A DNA stretch of 64,000 bases from Marilutibacter chinensis (GCF_021725675.1 NZ_JAKJPO010000018.1:1-64000); one strand, 5' to 3'; positions 47,225 through 55,911 are shown, counted from the stretch's first letter. Notes: generated by a model from the letters alone, not told the origin. A program made the numbers and translations.

Positions 47225-47434
47225 TCAGCCGCAGCAGCCGAAACGGAACCCGGGCATCGGGCGATCCGCACGGGCGGGTGCCGTGCGGGCCGGGCTTCGG
47301 GGCGCGGCCGGCGAGGTGGCCGGCGCCGGGACGCCCGCGATGTCCGGCACCGCATGCGATGCCGGATCGCCGACCCCGCGGAGATCGCCCAGGTGACCGT
47401 GCAGGAACAGCAGGTCTTCGTAGATGCTCATCAT
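47225..47434 (-). CDS. Small protein, MSIYxDLLFLHG family (copy 1)
   Basis: A 69-residue ORF whose first residues, MMSIYEDLLFLHGHLGDL, are nearly identical to those of a second small ORF at 51226-51420. The remaining 50 residues are Ala/Pro/Arg-rich and end FGCCG. A GGGAGAG ribosome binding site precedes tandem ATG codons; the second one (47431) matches the other copy. It begins 23 bases after the GST stop on the same strand, so the two are probably co-transcribed. Two related copies with good start signals argue that it is real. Function unknown. Confidence 0.6.
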   Translation of the reverse strand: MMSIYEDLLFLHGHLGDLRGVGDPASHAVPDIAGVPAPATSPAAPRSPARTAPARADRPMPGFRFGCCG

Positions 47435-47457
47435 CGCTCTCCCGATGCGCCGTCCGG

Positions 47458-48075
47458 TCAGTCGTGGGTGTCGCCCGACAGGGGCGTGGCGCGCATCGAC
47501 GCGCGGCCGGCGAAGCGATCAAACCAGTCGGACAGGCGCGGCCGGCCGGTACGGAAGTCCGGCAGTTCACGGAAGTGGAGCCAGTCCAGCGCGGTCGCGA
47601 CCGCGATATGGCCGACGTGCAACGAAGCGTCCACGTCCAGCTCCGCCTCGAGCCAGTCGTAGCCGGCCACCAGCTTGCCCAGGTAGCCGTCGCGCAGCGG
47701 CGGATAGCGCAGCTCCGCCGGCCGGCGCACGGTTTCCCAGCGCACCGCGATGCCGGCATCGGCCAGGCCCTGCGCCACCGCCTGCAGGCGCAGCGCGCGC
47801 CACCGCGCCTCGCCTTCGGCCGGGATCAGCGCGGGGCCGCCATGCTGGGTGTCGAGATAGGCGCAGATCACGTCCGAGTCGAACAGCGGTGGCAGGCCCG
47901 GGCGCAGCAGCACCGGCACCTTGCCGAGCGGGTTCTGCGCGAACACCGCTTCGTTGCGGCGGGTCGGACTGGTCTCGTGGTGGATGACCTCGATGCGGTC
48001 GGCCAGGCCGGCCTCGTGAGCGAATACCAGTGCCTTGCGCGCGTACGGAGAATGGGTCTGATAAAGCAGTTGCAT
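47458..48075 (-). CDS. Glutathione S-transferase family protein
   Basis: A 205-residue protein with a thioredoxin-like N-terminal domain (LLYQTHSPYARKALVFAHE, with Ser/Tyr of the active site, then NPLGKVPVLL and the glutathione-binding DSDVICAYLD) and an all-helical C-terminal domain (GHIAVATALDWLHFR). It is likely a conjugating or thiol-reducing detoxification enzyme of the beta/theta-like group. It begins 26 bases after the M20 peptidase stop and is followed by the small MSIY protein, forming a possible three-gene minus-strand operon. Confidence 0.9.
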   Translation of the reverse strand: MQLLYQTHSPYARKALVFAHEAGLADRIEVIHHETSPTRRNEAVFAQNPLGKVPVLLRPGLPPLFDSDVICAYLDTQHGGPALIPAEGEARWRALRLQAVAQGLADAGIAVRWETVRRPAELRYPPLRDGYLGKLVAGYDWLEAELDVDASLHVGHIAVATALDWLHFRELPDFRTGRPRLSDWFDRFAGRASMRATPLSGDTHD

Positions 48076-48101
48076 GGAAGGGGTCCGGTCGGAGGGAAAG
48101 G

Positions 48102-49517
48102 TCAGACGGGCGCGTCGGCGGCGTCGCGCAGCAGCAGCGCCAGCGCCACGGTGAGGCGCTGCGCATAGGGCAGGTGCAGAAACTCGTTGGGGCCATGCGC
48201 GTTGGACTGCGGGCCGAGCACGCCGGTGACGACGAACTGCGCCTGCGGAAAGCGCGCGCCGAGCATGGCCAGGAACGGGATCCCGCCACCGCCGCCGAAT
48301 GCGGCGCAGGGCGCGGCGAACGCCGCCTGCGAAGCGCGCTCCAGGGCGGCCTGCAGCCACGGCGCGGTGGCCGGCGCATGCCAGCCGGGCGAGATCATCT
48401 GCGGCAGGAAGCGGACCTCGGCGCCGTCCGGCGGGTCGGCTTCGAGCAGGGCCTGCAGGCGCTGCGCCGCCGCATCCGGGTCGAGCGTCGGCGGCAGCCG
48501 CAGGCTCAGCTTCAATGCCAGCGCCGGCGCCATCACCGCCGCGGCGGCGTCCACACCCGGCAGGCCGTCCAGGCCGGTCACCGTCAGCTGCGCACGCCAG
48601 GCGCGGCCCAGCAGCTGTTCGCTGCCCTGATCGTCGAGCGGGCGCACGCCGTCGGCCAGCGGCAGTTGCCGGTGCAGTCCGTCGCCCAGGGCGAGCGCCG
48701 CGCGTTCGGCTTCGCTGCGCCGGTGCGCCGGGATCTCGACCTGGAACGCGGGATCGACCGTGCCGCTGCCGGGGTCCTCCAACCGCGCCAGCAATTGCGT
48801 GGCGATGCGCCACGGCGAGGCGACCACGCCGGAGGCGTCGCCCGAGTGCACGCCGTGGGTCAGCGTCCGCACATGCAGGGTGCCCGCTACCTGCCCGCGC
48901 AACGAGGTGGTCAGCCACAACTGCGCGTAGTTGCCGCAGCCGGCATCCAGCGCGATCACCAGCGCCGGTGCGCCCAGGCGCGGCGCCAGGTGCTCGATGT
49001 AGGCCGGCAGGTCCGGGCTGCCGGACTCCTCGCTGGCCTCGATCAGCACCGTGCAGCGCGGATGGGCGATGCCCTGCGCGTGCAGCGCGCGCAAGGCCAG
49101 CACCGCGGCGAACGGAGCGTAGCCGTCGTCGGCGCCGCCGCGACCGTACAGGCGCTCGCCCTCGAGCACCGGCGTCCACGCGCTGCGGCCCGGCGCCCAG
49201 CCGTCCATCGCCGGTTGCTTGTCCAGGTGGCCGTAGATCAGGGTCGCGCCCTGGCGGGTGCCGGGCACGTCGATCAGCAGCAGCGGCGTGCGCCCCGGCA
49301 GGTGCAGCACCTCGACGCTGGCGCCGGCGACCTCGACCAGCTGCGCACGCGCCCAGTCGGCGAGCAGGGTCGCCGCGCGTTCGAGTTCGCCGCGCGCCGC
49401 CCAGTCCGGGTCGAATGCCGGCGATTCGCACGGAATCGCCATGTAGTCGCACAGCGCGGGCATGGCCAGCACGTTCCATTCGCGCTCGATCGCGGCGAGC
49501 CATCGTTCGGATTGCAT
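48102..49517 (-). CDS. M20-family metallopeptidase
   Basis: A 471-residue di-zinc peptidase. Metal-site blocks are IYGHLDKQPAMDGW (His and Asp), YGRGGADDGYA (bridging Asp) and EASEESGSPDL (catalytic and metal Glu). The HGVHSGDASG segment lies in the dimerisation lid, and the last His is in NAHGPNEFLHLPY. Such enzymes are dipeptidases or carboxypeptidases acting on small peptides or N-acyl amino acids. It is divergent from an Lrp/AsnC regulator gene (119 bases between starts), which suggests amino-acid-responsive control. Confidence 0.92.
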   Translation of the reverse strand: MQSERWLAAIEREWNVLAMPALCDYMAIPCESPAFDPDWAARGELERAATLLADWARAQLVEVAGASVEVLHLPGRTPLLLIDVPGTRQGATLIYGHLDKQPAMDGWAPGRSAWTPVLEGERLYGRGGADDGYAPFAAVLALRALHAQGIAHPRCTVLIEASEESGSPDLPAYIEHLAPRLGAPALVIALDAGCGNYAQLWLTTSLRGQVAGTLHVRTLTHGVHSGDASGVVASPWRIATQLLARLEDPGSGTVDPAFQVEIPAHRRSEAERAALALGDGLHRQLPLADGVRPLDDQGSEQLLGRAWRAQLTVTGLDGLPGVDAAAAVMAPALALKLSLRLPPTLDPDAAAQRLQALLEADPPDGAEVRFLPQMISPGWHAPATAPWLQAALERASQAAFAAPCAAFGGGGGIPFLAMLGARFPQAQFVVTGVLGPQSNAHGPNEFLHLPYAQRLTVALALLLRDAADAPV

Positions 49518-49636
49518 CGTGTCTTCCAGGTCGGGAGTCGAGGCCGTGCATGCTAGGACCGCGACTGCGCCGGCTGGCGGCGATCTGCGCCCTCCCGATG
49601 CGGTTTTCCGGCACGGGCGCTGCTTAAGATGACGGC

Positions 49637-50113
49637 ATGAACCTCGACCGCTTCGATCGTGAATTGCTGAACCTCGTGCAGGAAGACGTCGGCCGTACCG
49701 CCGAACAGCTGGCCGCACAGGTTGCACTGTCGCCGTCGGCGATCCAGCGCCGCCTGCGCCGTCTGCGCGAGCAGGGCGTGATCGAGCGCGAGACGGCGAT
49801 CGTCGACCCGAAGCACGTCGGCCGGCCGACGTTCTTCATCGTCGGCCTGCAGGTCGAACGCGAGCGCCCCGAACTGCTGGCCCAGCTGCGCCGCTGGCTT
49901 GCGGCGCAGCCGCAGGTGCAGCAGGCGTTCTACGTCACCGGCGAGGCCGATTTCGTGCTGGTGATCACCGCGCCCGACACCGAGAGCTACGACGCGCTGA
50001 TGGCGCGCATGGTCGCGGAGAACCCGAACGTGTCGCGCTTCACCACCAATGTCGCGCTGAGCGTGGTCAAGCGCGGGCTGGCGATCCCGGTTCCGTCATC
50101 GGAGGCGGACTGA
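49637..50113 (+). CDS. Lrp/AsnC-family transcriptional regulator
   Basis: A 158-residue protein with the N-terminal helix-turn-helix (LDRFDRELLNLVQEDVGRTA, then LAAQVALSPSAIQRRLRRLR) and the C-terminal RAM domain (FYVTGEADFVLVITAPDTES) that binds amino acids. It lies between the divergent peptidase gene and a downstream PLP-dependent lyase on its own strand. It probably controls one or both in response to an amino acid. The start is the ATG at 49637; a ribosome binding site is weak. Confidence 0.93.
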   Translation: MNLDRFDRELLNLVQEDVGRTAEQLAAQVALSPSAIQRRLRRLREQGVIERETAIVDPKHVGRPTFFIVGLQVERERPELLAQLRRWLAAQPQVQQAFYVTGEADFVLVITAPDTESYDALMARMVAENPNVSRFTTNVALSVVKRGLAIPVPSSEAD

Positions 50114-50219
50114 CACCTCGTCCGCTTTCGCCCCGGCCGCCGTGCGATGCGCCGTTTCCACGCACGACGACGGCGCCGATCGCGGCCAACCGACGCCGTG
50201 GCCGCGGCAATCTGGCGGC

Positions 50220-51254
50220 ATGGACAGCCCCTTCCCGAACGCCGCGACCGGCGACCCGCGCATCGACCCGCATGCGCTCTGGCCCGACTACCGTCCGACC
50301 CGGCTGCTCGCGCTGCCGGCGCTGGCCCGGCACCTGGGCATCGCCCAGGTCTGGGCCAAGCTCGAAAGCGAACGGCCGCTCGGCAATTTCAAGTCGCTCG
50401 GCGGCAGCTTCGCGGCGACCCGCGCGCTCGCGCTGGCGATGTCCCGCGCACCGGACCGGCCGCCGCCCCGGCTGGTCTGCGCCAGCGACGGCAATCATGG
50501 CCTCGCGGTCGCGGTCGCCGCCCAGCGCGCCGGCACGACGGCCACCGTCTATCTGCCCGGCTCGGTCGATGCGGTCCGGGTCGCCCGCATCGCCGCCGCC
50601 GGTGCGGAGATCGTCCGCGTCGACGGCCGCTACGACGACGCGGTCGCGATGGCCGAGGCGGCGGCCGGCGACGGCGCAGTGCTGATCGCCGACACCTCGG
50701 ACGATCCGGACGATCCGGTCGTCGCCGACGTGATGAGCGGCTACGCGGTGCTGGTGCGCGAGCTGGCCGCGCAGCTGGCGCAGGCGCAGGCACGGCCCAG
50801 CCACGTGTTCGCCCAGGCCGGCGTCGGCGGACTGGCCGCGGCCCTGGTCGAAGGCCTGCAGGAGCGGATGGCCGGGGCGTCGCGGATGCTGGTCGTGGAA
50901 CCGGCCAGCGCCGCCTGTGTCGGCCACGCGCTACGCCTGGGCCGCCTCGCGACCGTCGAGGGCGCGCTGGCGACGTCCGCTTCGATGCTGTCCTGCGGTC
51001 GTGCTTCGGCGCCGGCGCTGCGGATCCTGCTGCGCCACCGGGCCGGGGCGATCGCCGTCGACGAACCGCGTCTGTCCGATGCGGTGGCGCAGTGGCGGAA
51101 GTTCGGCGAAGGCACGACCACCACCTCCGGCGCGGCCGGCCTGGCCGGCCTGCTGCACGTCGCCGCCGCGCCCGCCCGCCGCCGGCGCCACGGGCTGGAC
51201 GCCGACAGCGTCGCCGTGCTGGTGATCAGTGAGGCCGCACCGCCGTCAGGCTGA
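50220..51254 (+). CDS. PLP-dependent lyase, diaminopropionate ammonia-lyase/threonine dehydratase-like
   Basis: A 344-residue fold-type II PLP enzyme. The PLP lysine is in NFKSLGGSFAAT, the substrate-binding loop is ASDGNHGLAVA, and the C-terminal part has SMLSCGRASAPALRILL and TTTSGAAGLAGLL. The NFKSLGGSF block and the SCG segment resemble 2,3-diaminopropionate ammonia-lyase more than threonine dehydratase; the protein is about 55 residues shorter than typical diaminopropionate ammonia-lyases. The canonical glycine-rich PLP-phosphate loop reads QAGVGGLAAA. The Lrp regulator just upstream suggests amino-acid control. Substrate uncertain. Confidence 0.75.
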   Translation: MDSPFPNAATGDPRIDPHALWPDYRPTRLLALPALARHLGIAQVWAKLESERPLGNFKSLGGSFAATRALALAMSRAPDRPPPRLVCASDGNHGLAVAVAAQRAGTTATVYLPGSVDAVRVARIAAAGAEIVRVDGRYDDAVAMAEAAAGDGAVLIADTSDDPDDPVVADVMSGYAVLVRELAAQLAQAQARPSHVFAQAGVGGLAAALVEGLQERMAGASRMLVVEPASAACVGHALRLGRLATVEGALATSASMLSCGRASAPALRILLRHRAGAIAVDEPRLSDAVAQWRKFGEGTTTTSGAAGLAGLLHVAAAPARRRRHGLDADSVAVLVISEAAPPSG

Positions 51255-51420
51255 TCCACGCCCGGCCCAGCATTCCGCCACGGCGTCCACGGGCGGCCCG
51301 CCGGGCTGGCTTCGGCTGCGCCACCGGCCGCTTCTGCGGGGCGGCGGGTTCGATGTCGTCGGCCACCGAGAGGTCGCGCAGGTAGCCGTGCAGGAACAGC
51401 AGATCCTTGTAGATGCTCAT
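51226..51420 (-). CDS. Small protein, MSIYxDLLFLHG family (copy 2)
   Basis: A 64-residue ORF starting MSIYKDLLFLHGYLRDLS, the same opening as the 69-residue ORF near 47.4 kb (14 of the first 17 residues identical), followed by a basic, Pro/Ala-rich tail. GGAGAG lies six bases before the ATG. It is divergent from a LysR gene, with a palindrome in the gap, and its 3' end overlaps the end of the lyase gene by 29 bases on the opposite strand. Both copies also match at the DNA level across the ribosome binding site. Function unknown. Confidence 0.6.
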   Translation of the reverse strand: MSIYKDLLFLHGYLRDLSVADDIEPAAPQKRPVAQPKPARRAARGRRGGMLGRAWISLTAVRPH

Positions 51421-51517
51421 CGTCGCTCTCCAGGTCGGGGGCCGTCGGGTGGGGGAGGGAGTGGACGACCCTTAAAGTGCATTGCAAGATACGCCTGCAG
51501 AACACCTCTAAAAAGCG

Positions 51518-51533
51518 ACACTTTTGCAAGTGT
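51518..51533. promoter_or_regulatory. Palindrome upstream of LysR gene
   Basis: ACACTT (51518-51523) pairs with AAGTGT (51528-51533) around TTGC, in the AT-richer gap between the small MSIY-type ORF and the LysR gene. It may be the binding site of that regulator, 34 bases before its start codon. Confidence 0.45.
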
Positions 51534-51566
51534 TCGTTCAATTCAGTTCAAGTCGAGTCCGCCGCC

Positions 51567-52472
51567 ATGGCCCGCCCTCCACTGCATGCCCTGCTCGGTT
51601 TCGCCGCCGCCGCCCGCGCCGGCAACCTGACCCGCGCCGCCGAGTCGATGCACCTGACCGTCAGCGCGCTCAGCCACCAGATCCGCGGCCTGGAGGAACG
51701 CCTGGGTCGGCGCCTGTTCGAGCGCAATTCGCGCGGCGTGCGCCTGACCGGCGACGGTCAGCACCTGATGAACCGGGTCGCTCCGCACCTGGACGCACTG
51801 GAGCAGGCGCTGCGCCCCTACGGTCCGCGCCACGACGACATGCTGACCCTGAGCATGACGCCGTCGATGGCCTCGGCCTGGCTGGTGCCGCGACTCGGCG
51901 GCTTCCTCGCCGCGCACCCGCAGGTGCAGATCAGTCTGCAGTCGACCGCTGTCGCAATCGACTTCGAGCGCGAGCGCGAGGTCGATGCCGCACTGCGGAT
52001 CGGCAGGGGTCACTGGCCGGGGCTGGTCAGCGAACACCTGTTCGACGAATGGGTCGCGCCGGTCGCCAGTCCGGAACTGGTCGCACGCCTCGGCCCGGCG
52101 CGGATGGCCGGGTTGCAGGACTGGCCGCTGCTCGGCGAACCCGACGACGGCAACGAACAGTGGCTGGCGTGGTTCGCCGCCCACGGCGGCGAGCCGCCGG
52201 TGCGCTACGCGGCCCACTTCGACGACACCGAGGCGCTGCTGCGCGCGGCGGCCAGTGGCGTCGGCGTCGCGCTGGGCCGACTGACCCGGGCGCGCCTGCT
52301 GATCGAATCCGGCCAGTTGGTACGGCTGAGCGACGAACGCCTGCGCACCCAGTACGCGCACTACCTGGTCTATCCGCAGCGCTCGGCCGACCACGCCGGC
52401 CTGCAGGCCTTCCGCCAATGGCTGCTGGCCGAGGCCGAGGCCTACGAGGTGGCATTGGAGGCCGGCACCTGA
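51567..52472 (+). CDS. LysR-family transcriptional regulator (GcvA-like)
   Basis: A 301-residue regulator with the helix-turn-helix FAAAARAGNLTRAAESMHLT and LSHQIRGLEERLGRRLFERN, and an effector domain. The pattern MTPSMASAWLVPRLGGFLAAHP is typical of the GcvA/AmpR branch. The start at 51567 is used because the HTH homology begins there; an upstream in-frame ATG at 51477 would add 30 unrelated residues. Its target may be the divergent small ORF or itself; the effector is unknown. Confidence 0.92.
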   Translation: MARPPLHALLGFAAAARAGNLTRAAESMHLTVSALSHQIRGLEERLGRRLFERNSRGVRLTGDGQHLMNRVAPHLDALEQALRPYGPRHDDMLTLSMTPSMASAWLVPRLGGFLAAHPQVQISLQSTAVAIDFEREREVDAALRIGRGHWPGLVSEHLFDEWVAPVASPELVARLGPARMAGLQDWPLLGEPDDGNEQWLAWFAAHGGEPPVRYAAHFDDTEALLRAAASGVGVALGRLTRARLLIESGQLVRLSDERLRTQYAHYLVYPQRSADHAGLQAFRQWLLAEAEAYEVALEAGT

Positions 52473-52567
52473 GACGCGTCGCGGGCGCGCAACGCGCTCC
52501 CGCAGCACGGCAACGCCGGTGACGGCCATCGGGTAGGCTGGGCACCCCCATCCGCTGGAGGCACCGC

Positions 52568-53467
52568 ATGACCCGCACCCTGCTCGCCACCCTCGTCCCG
52601 ATCCTGTTGCTCGGCGCCTGCACCGCGACCGAGGCGCCGCCCGCGACCGACACGCCGGCCACCGAAGCGGCCACCGAAACCGCCGGCGCAACGGCCGAAC
52701 CGACGACCGGCACGTCTGCCGACGCCCTCGCCGCCGCCGTCTCCGGCGACTGGCGCGATCCGGCCAATACCGCCCGCGACCGCTACCGGCATCCCGCCGA
52801 GACCCTGGCCTTCTTCGGCATCGCCCCGGACCAGACCGTCATCGAGATCACCCCGGGCGGCGGCTGGTACGCCGAGATCCTCGCGCCCTACCTGCGCGAG
52901 AACGGCCATTACATCGCCGCGGTCTGGGACGACGCGATCGAGGGCCAGCCCGACTACCGCTACCGCCTCAACAAGGAGTTGCGCGGGAAGTTCGCCGGCA
53001 ACGCCGCCGTCTACGGCACGCCCGAGGTGCGGGTGTTCGATCCGAAGGCACCGGTATTCGGCCCGGCGGCATCGGCCGATGCGGTGGTGACCTTCCGCAA
53101 CGCCCACAACTGGGTCGCCGCCGGCGACGGCGCCGCCTACTTCAAGGCCTTCTTCGACGTGCTCAAGCCCGGCGGCACCCTCGGCGTCGTCGATCACCGC
53201 GCCAAGCCCGGCACCGACGCGGAGACGATGAACGAATCCGGCTACCTAACCGAAGACCTGGTGATCGGGCTGGCCACCTCGGCCGGATTCGAGTTGGCGG
53301 AGAAGAGCGAGGTCAACGCCAACCCGGCCGACACCGCCGATCATCCGAACGGCGTGTGGACGCTGCCGCCGAGCAACCGCCACGACGAGGCCGACGACGC
53401 CAGGTACCAGGCGATCGGCGAAAGCGACCGCATGACCCTGCGCTTCGTCAAGCCGGCCGCCCCCTGA
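52568..53467 (+). CDS. Lipoprotein with class I SAM-methyltransferase fold
   Basis: A 299-residue protein with a lipoprotein signal (lipobox LGAC, Cys18), a Thr/Ala-rich linker of about 35 residues, then a Rossmann methyltransferase-like domain (DQTVIEITPGGGWYAEILAPYL for motif I, ADAVVTFRNAHNW, FFDVLKPGGTLGVVDH). Proteins of this group are exported predicted methyltransferases, odd because SAM is not expected outside the cytoplasm, so the fold may bind another ligand. It is monocistronic. No partner is visible. Confidence 0.8.
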   Translation: MTRTLLATLVPILLLGACTATEAPPATDTPATEAATETAGATAEPTTGTSADALAAAVSGDWRDPANTARDRYRHPAETLAFFGIAPDQTVIEITPGGGWYAEILAPYLRENGHYIAAVWDDAIEGQPDYRYRLNKELRGKFAGNAAVYGTPEVRVFDPKAPVFGPAASADAVVTFRNAHNWVAAGDGAAYFKAFFDVLKPGGTLGVVDHRAKPGTDAETMNESGYLTEDLVIGLATSAGFELAEKSEVNANPADTADHPNGVWTLPPSNRHDEADDARYQAIGESDRMTLRFVKPAAP

Positions 53468-53571
53468 CCGGCTTCTTCAATCCGGCGCCGGCGCCGGCAA
53501 TAATGCCCGTCGCCGGCGCCGCTCGAACCCGGGGCGGCGCCGGTCCCTCTTTCAATGCATAAGGACATTGT

Positions 53572-53988
53572 GTGCACAAGCTTTCCCTGACCGCCCTCGC
53601 CGCCGGCCTGCTGATGGCGGCCACCGCCGCCCACGCCGCCGACCCGACCCTGACCCTGGGCCGCCTCGTCAACGACAGCCTGTCGACCTCCAGCCGCCCC
53701 AGCGACGGCGGCGGCCGCAGCCAGGACTACACCCTGCAGCTAGGCGCCAACCAGTTGGTCGCGATCAGCGCCAAGTCGTCCGAATTCGATCCCGTGCTGA
53801 TGCTGTTCGCGCCCGACGGCAGCCGCCTGGCGGAGAACGACGACCGTGCCGACGGCGACACCAATGCGCTGATCGTCGCCTCCACCACCGAAGCCGGCGA
53901 GTACCGGGTCCGCATCAACTCGCTCGGCAGCGGCGAGGATTCGGTCGGCGCCTACACGATCAAGGCCAGCGTCGTCAGCGACGACTGA
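53572..53988 (+). CDS. Secreted PPC-domain-like protein
   Basis: A 138-residue exported protein with a GTG start and a signal peptide ending AAHA. The mature 115 residues are a beta-sandwich of the bacterial pre-peptidase C-terminal type (YTLQLGANQLVAISAKSSEFDPVLMLF, LAENDDRADGDTNALI, GEYRVRINSL). Such domains usually end secreted peptidases; here it stands alone. An AAGGA ribosome binding site lies before the GTG. It may bind a surface or protein partner; function not known. Confidence 0.75.
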   Translation: MHKLSLTALAAGLLMAATAAHAADPTLTLGRLVNDSLSTSSRPSDGGGRSQDYTLQLGANQLVAISAKSSEFDPVLMLFAPDGSRLAENDDRADGDTNALIVASTTEAGEYRVRINSLGSGEDSVGAYTIKASVVSDD

Positions 53989-54044
53989 GCCTGCGACGGG
54001 CGCGGTCCCGCGCCGGTCGACGCCTGCGTGCCGATCGAACCGAC

Positions 54045-54599
54045 GTGCTGATCGCGTTCAACAAGCCGTTCAACGTGCTGTGCCAGTTCACCGACCGCAG
54101 CGGGCTGCAGGACGGCGCGCAGGCACGGCGCACGTTGGCCGGATTCGGGCTGCCGGCCGGGGTCTACCCGGCCGGCCGCCTCGACTACGACAGCGAGGGC
54201 CTGCTGCTGCTGACCGACGACGGCCGCCTCGCCCATCGCCTGAGCGATCCGCGCCACAAGCAGCCCAAGACCTACCAGGTGCAGGTCGAAGGCGGACCGG
54301 ACGACTTCCAGCTGCAGGCGCTGCGCGACGGCGTCGTGCTCAAGGATGGCCGGACACGGCCGGCACGGGTGCGCCGGATCGACACGCCCGACCTGTGGCC
54401 GCGCGACCCACCGGTGCGCTACCGCAAGACCGTGCCCGATGCGTGGCTGGAGCTGACGATCACCGAAGGACGCAACCGCCAGGTGCGGCGGATGACCGCG
54501 GCGGTCGGGTTGCCGACGCTGCGCCTCGTCCGGGTCGCGGTCGGCGCCATCCGGCTCGCCGGGCTCGCCCCCGGCCAGTGGCGCATCGAAGCCCCGTAG
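54045..54599 (+). CDS. rluE: 23S rRNA pseudouridine synthase, RluE type
   Basis: A 184-residue RsuA/RluE-family enzyme without the N-terminal S4 domain, as in RluE. It starts LIAFNKPFNVLCQFT, with the catalytic Asp in AGRLDYDSEGLLLLTDDG, then RHKQPKTYQVQVEG and TITEGRNRQVRRMTAAVGLP. RluE modifies U2457 in 23S rRNA. The GTG at 54045 is the best start since homology begins with the next residue and no in-frame ATG is close by. Confidence 0.88.
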   Translation: MLIAFNKPFNVLCQFTDRSGLQDGAQARRTLAGFGLPAGVYPAGRLDYDSEGLLLLTDDGRLAHRLSDPRHKQPKTYQVQVEGGPDDFQLQALRDGVVLKDGRTRPARVRRIDTPDLWPRDPPVRYRKTVPDAWLELTITEGRNRQVRRMTAAVGLPTLRLVRVAVGAIRLAGLAPGQWRIEAP

Positions 54600-54759
54600 C
54601 GTGCATGCGCACGCGTCTGCGACCGCCGCCTCGCCGACCTGTGCAGGTTTACAGGATGTACGGCAGGGCAGTCGTCGTGGATTCTGATAACGTGCATACC
54701 TGTTCAGAGACGGACCGCCGCGGGCCTGGGGAAACCGCGCCACCCGGGGGCAACACCGC

Positions 54760-55911
54760 ATGACCACACCCGCCAACAGCCAGGGCCGCATCCTGGTGGT
54801 GGACGACCAGGCCGCCAACCTGCGCGTCGTCGGCGCCCTGCTGACACGCCAGGGATACGCGGTGACCACCGCATCGAGCGGCGACGAAGCGCTCGCGCGC
54901 TGTCGCGAGGCGGATTTCGACCTGATCCTGCTCGACGTGATGATGCCGAGCATGGACGGCTTCGAGGCGCTGGCCGCACTGCGCAACGCGATGGGCAACG
55001 GCCGCGTGCCGGTGATCTTCGTCACCGCCGCGCATGACCGCGACCTGCTGCTGCGCGCGTTCGACGCCGGGGTCGTCGATTACGTCACCAAGCCCTTCCT
55101 GCCGGAAGAGCTGCTGGCGCGGGTCAACGCGCACATCGGCCTGAAGCTCACCGTCGATCGCCTCGAGCGGGTCGCGCGCGAACGCGAGGAGCTGGTCAGC
55201 CTGGTCGCGCACGATCTCAAGAATCCGCTGACCAGCGCCCTGTTCGCCAGCGAGCTGCTGCTCGAGGACCAATGCAAGCCCGAGCGGGTGCCGCGCTACC
55301 TGAAGATCATCCACGAGAGCGCGACCGACGCGCTCGGCTACATCCACCACTACCTGGAGAGCCGCCACGACAGCCGGCGCGGCAACGGTCGCGCGCGGGC
55401 CAGCGTCACCGCGACCCTGCACTGGCTGCTGCAGCGCTACGAGGTGCAGCTGGAGGCGACCGGGATCGAGGCCGAACTGCACCTGCCGCCGCGCGATGCG
55501 CTGGTGGCGATCGACGAGCGGGTGCTGCGCCAGGTCACCGAGAACCTGGTCACCAACGCGATCAAATACGCACCCGGCGCACCGCTGACGATCGCCGCGC
55601 GGATGGGCGCGCCGGGCTACTGGCAGATCGTGGTGTCCGACCGCGGCCCCGGCATTCCCGCCGCCCACCAGCGCGACCTGTTCAAGCCGTTCACCCGCCT
55701 GACCGAGGAGGAGGACGGCATCTCCAGCGGCCTGGGCCTGTCGCTGGCGCGGCAGATCGTTTCCGCGGCCGGCGGCCAGCTCTGGTACGAGCCGCGGCGA
55801 CGCGGCGGCGCTCGTTTCATCGTCGAGTTGCCGGAAGCCGCGACCGGCTCCGCGGAAGACGCCGCCGAGGCGTCGGAGGTCGAGGGCACCGCGGCGGTGC
55901 AACGGGAGTGA
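54760..55911 (+). CDS. Hybrid protein: receiver domain plus histidine kinase
   Basis: A 383-residue cytoplasmic protein. An N-terminal receiver (phospho-acceptor Asp59 in LILLDVMMP, then FVTAAHD and YVTKPFLP) is joined by a short coiled coil to a kinase domain with His151 in SLVAHDLKNPLTS. An ATPase domain follows, with NLVTNAIKYAP, SDRGPGIP and GLGLSLA. It has no membrane or sensor part, so it must take its signal through the receiver from another kinase or through partners. It is monocistronic; an in-frame stop-free leader upstream does not look coding. Confidence 0.92.
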   Translation: MTTPANSQGRILVVDDQAANLRVVGALLTRQGYAVTTASSGDEALARCREADFDLILLDVMMPSMDGFEALAALRNAMGNGRVPVIFVTAAHDRDLLLRAFDAGVVDYVTKPFLPEELLARVNAHIGLKLTVDRLERVAREREELVSLVAHDLKNPLTSALFASELLLEDQCKPERVPRYLKIIHESATDALGYIHHYLESRHDSRRGNGRARASVTATLHWLLQRYEVQLEATGIEAELHLPPRDALVAIDERVLRQVTENLVTNAIKYAPGAPLTIAARMGAPGYWQIVVSDRGPGIPAAHQRDLFKPFTRLTEEEDGISSGLGLSLARQIVSAAGGQLWYEPRRRGGARFIVELPEAATGSAEDAAEASEVEGTAAVQRE

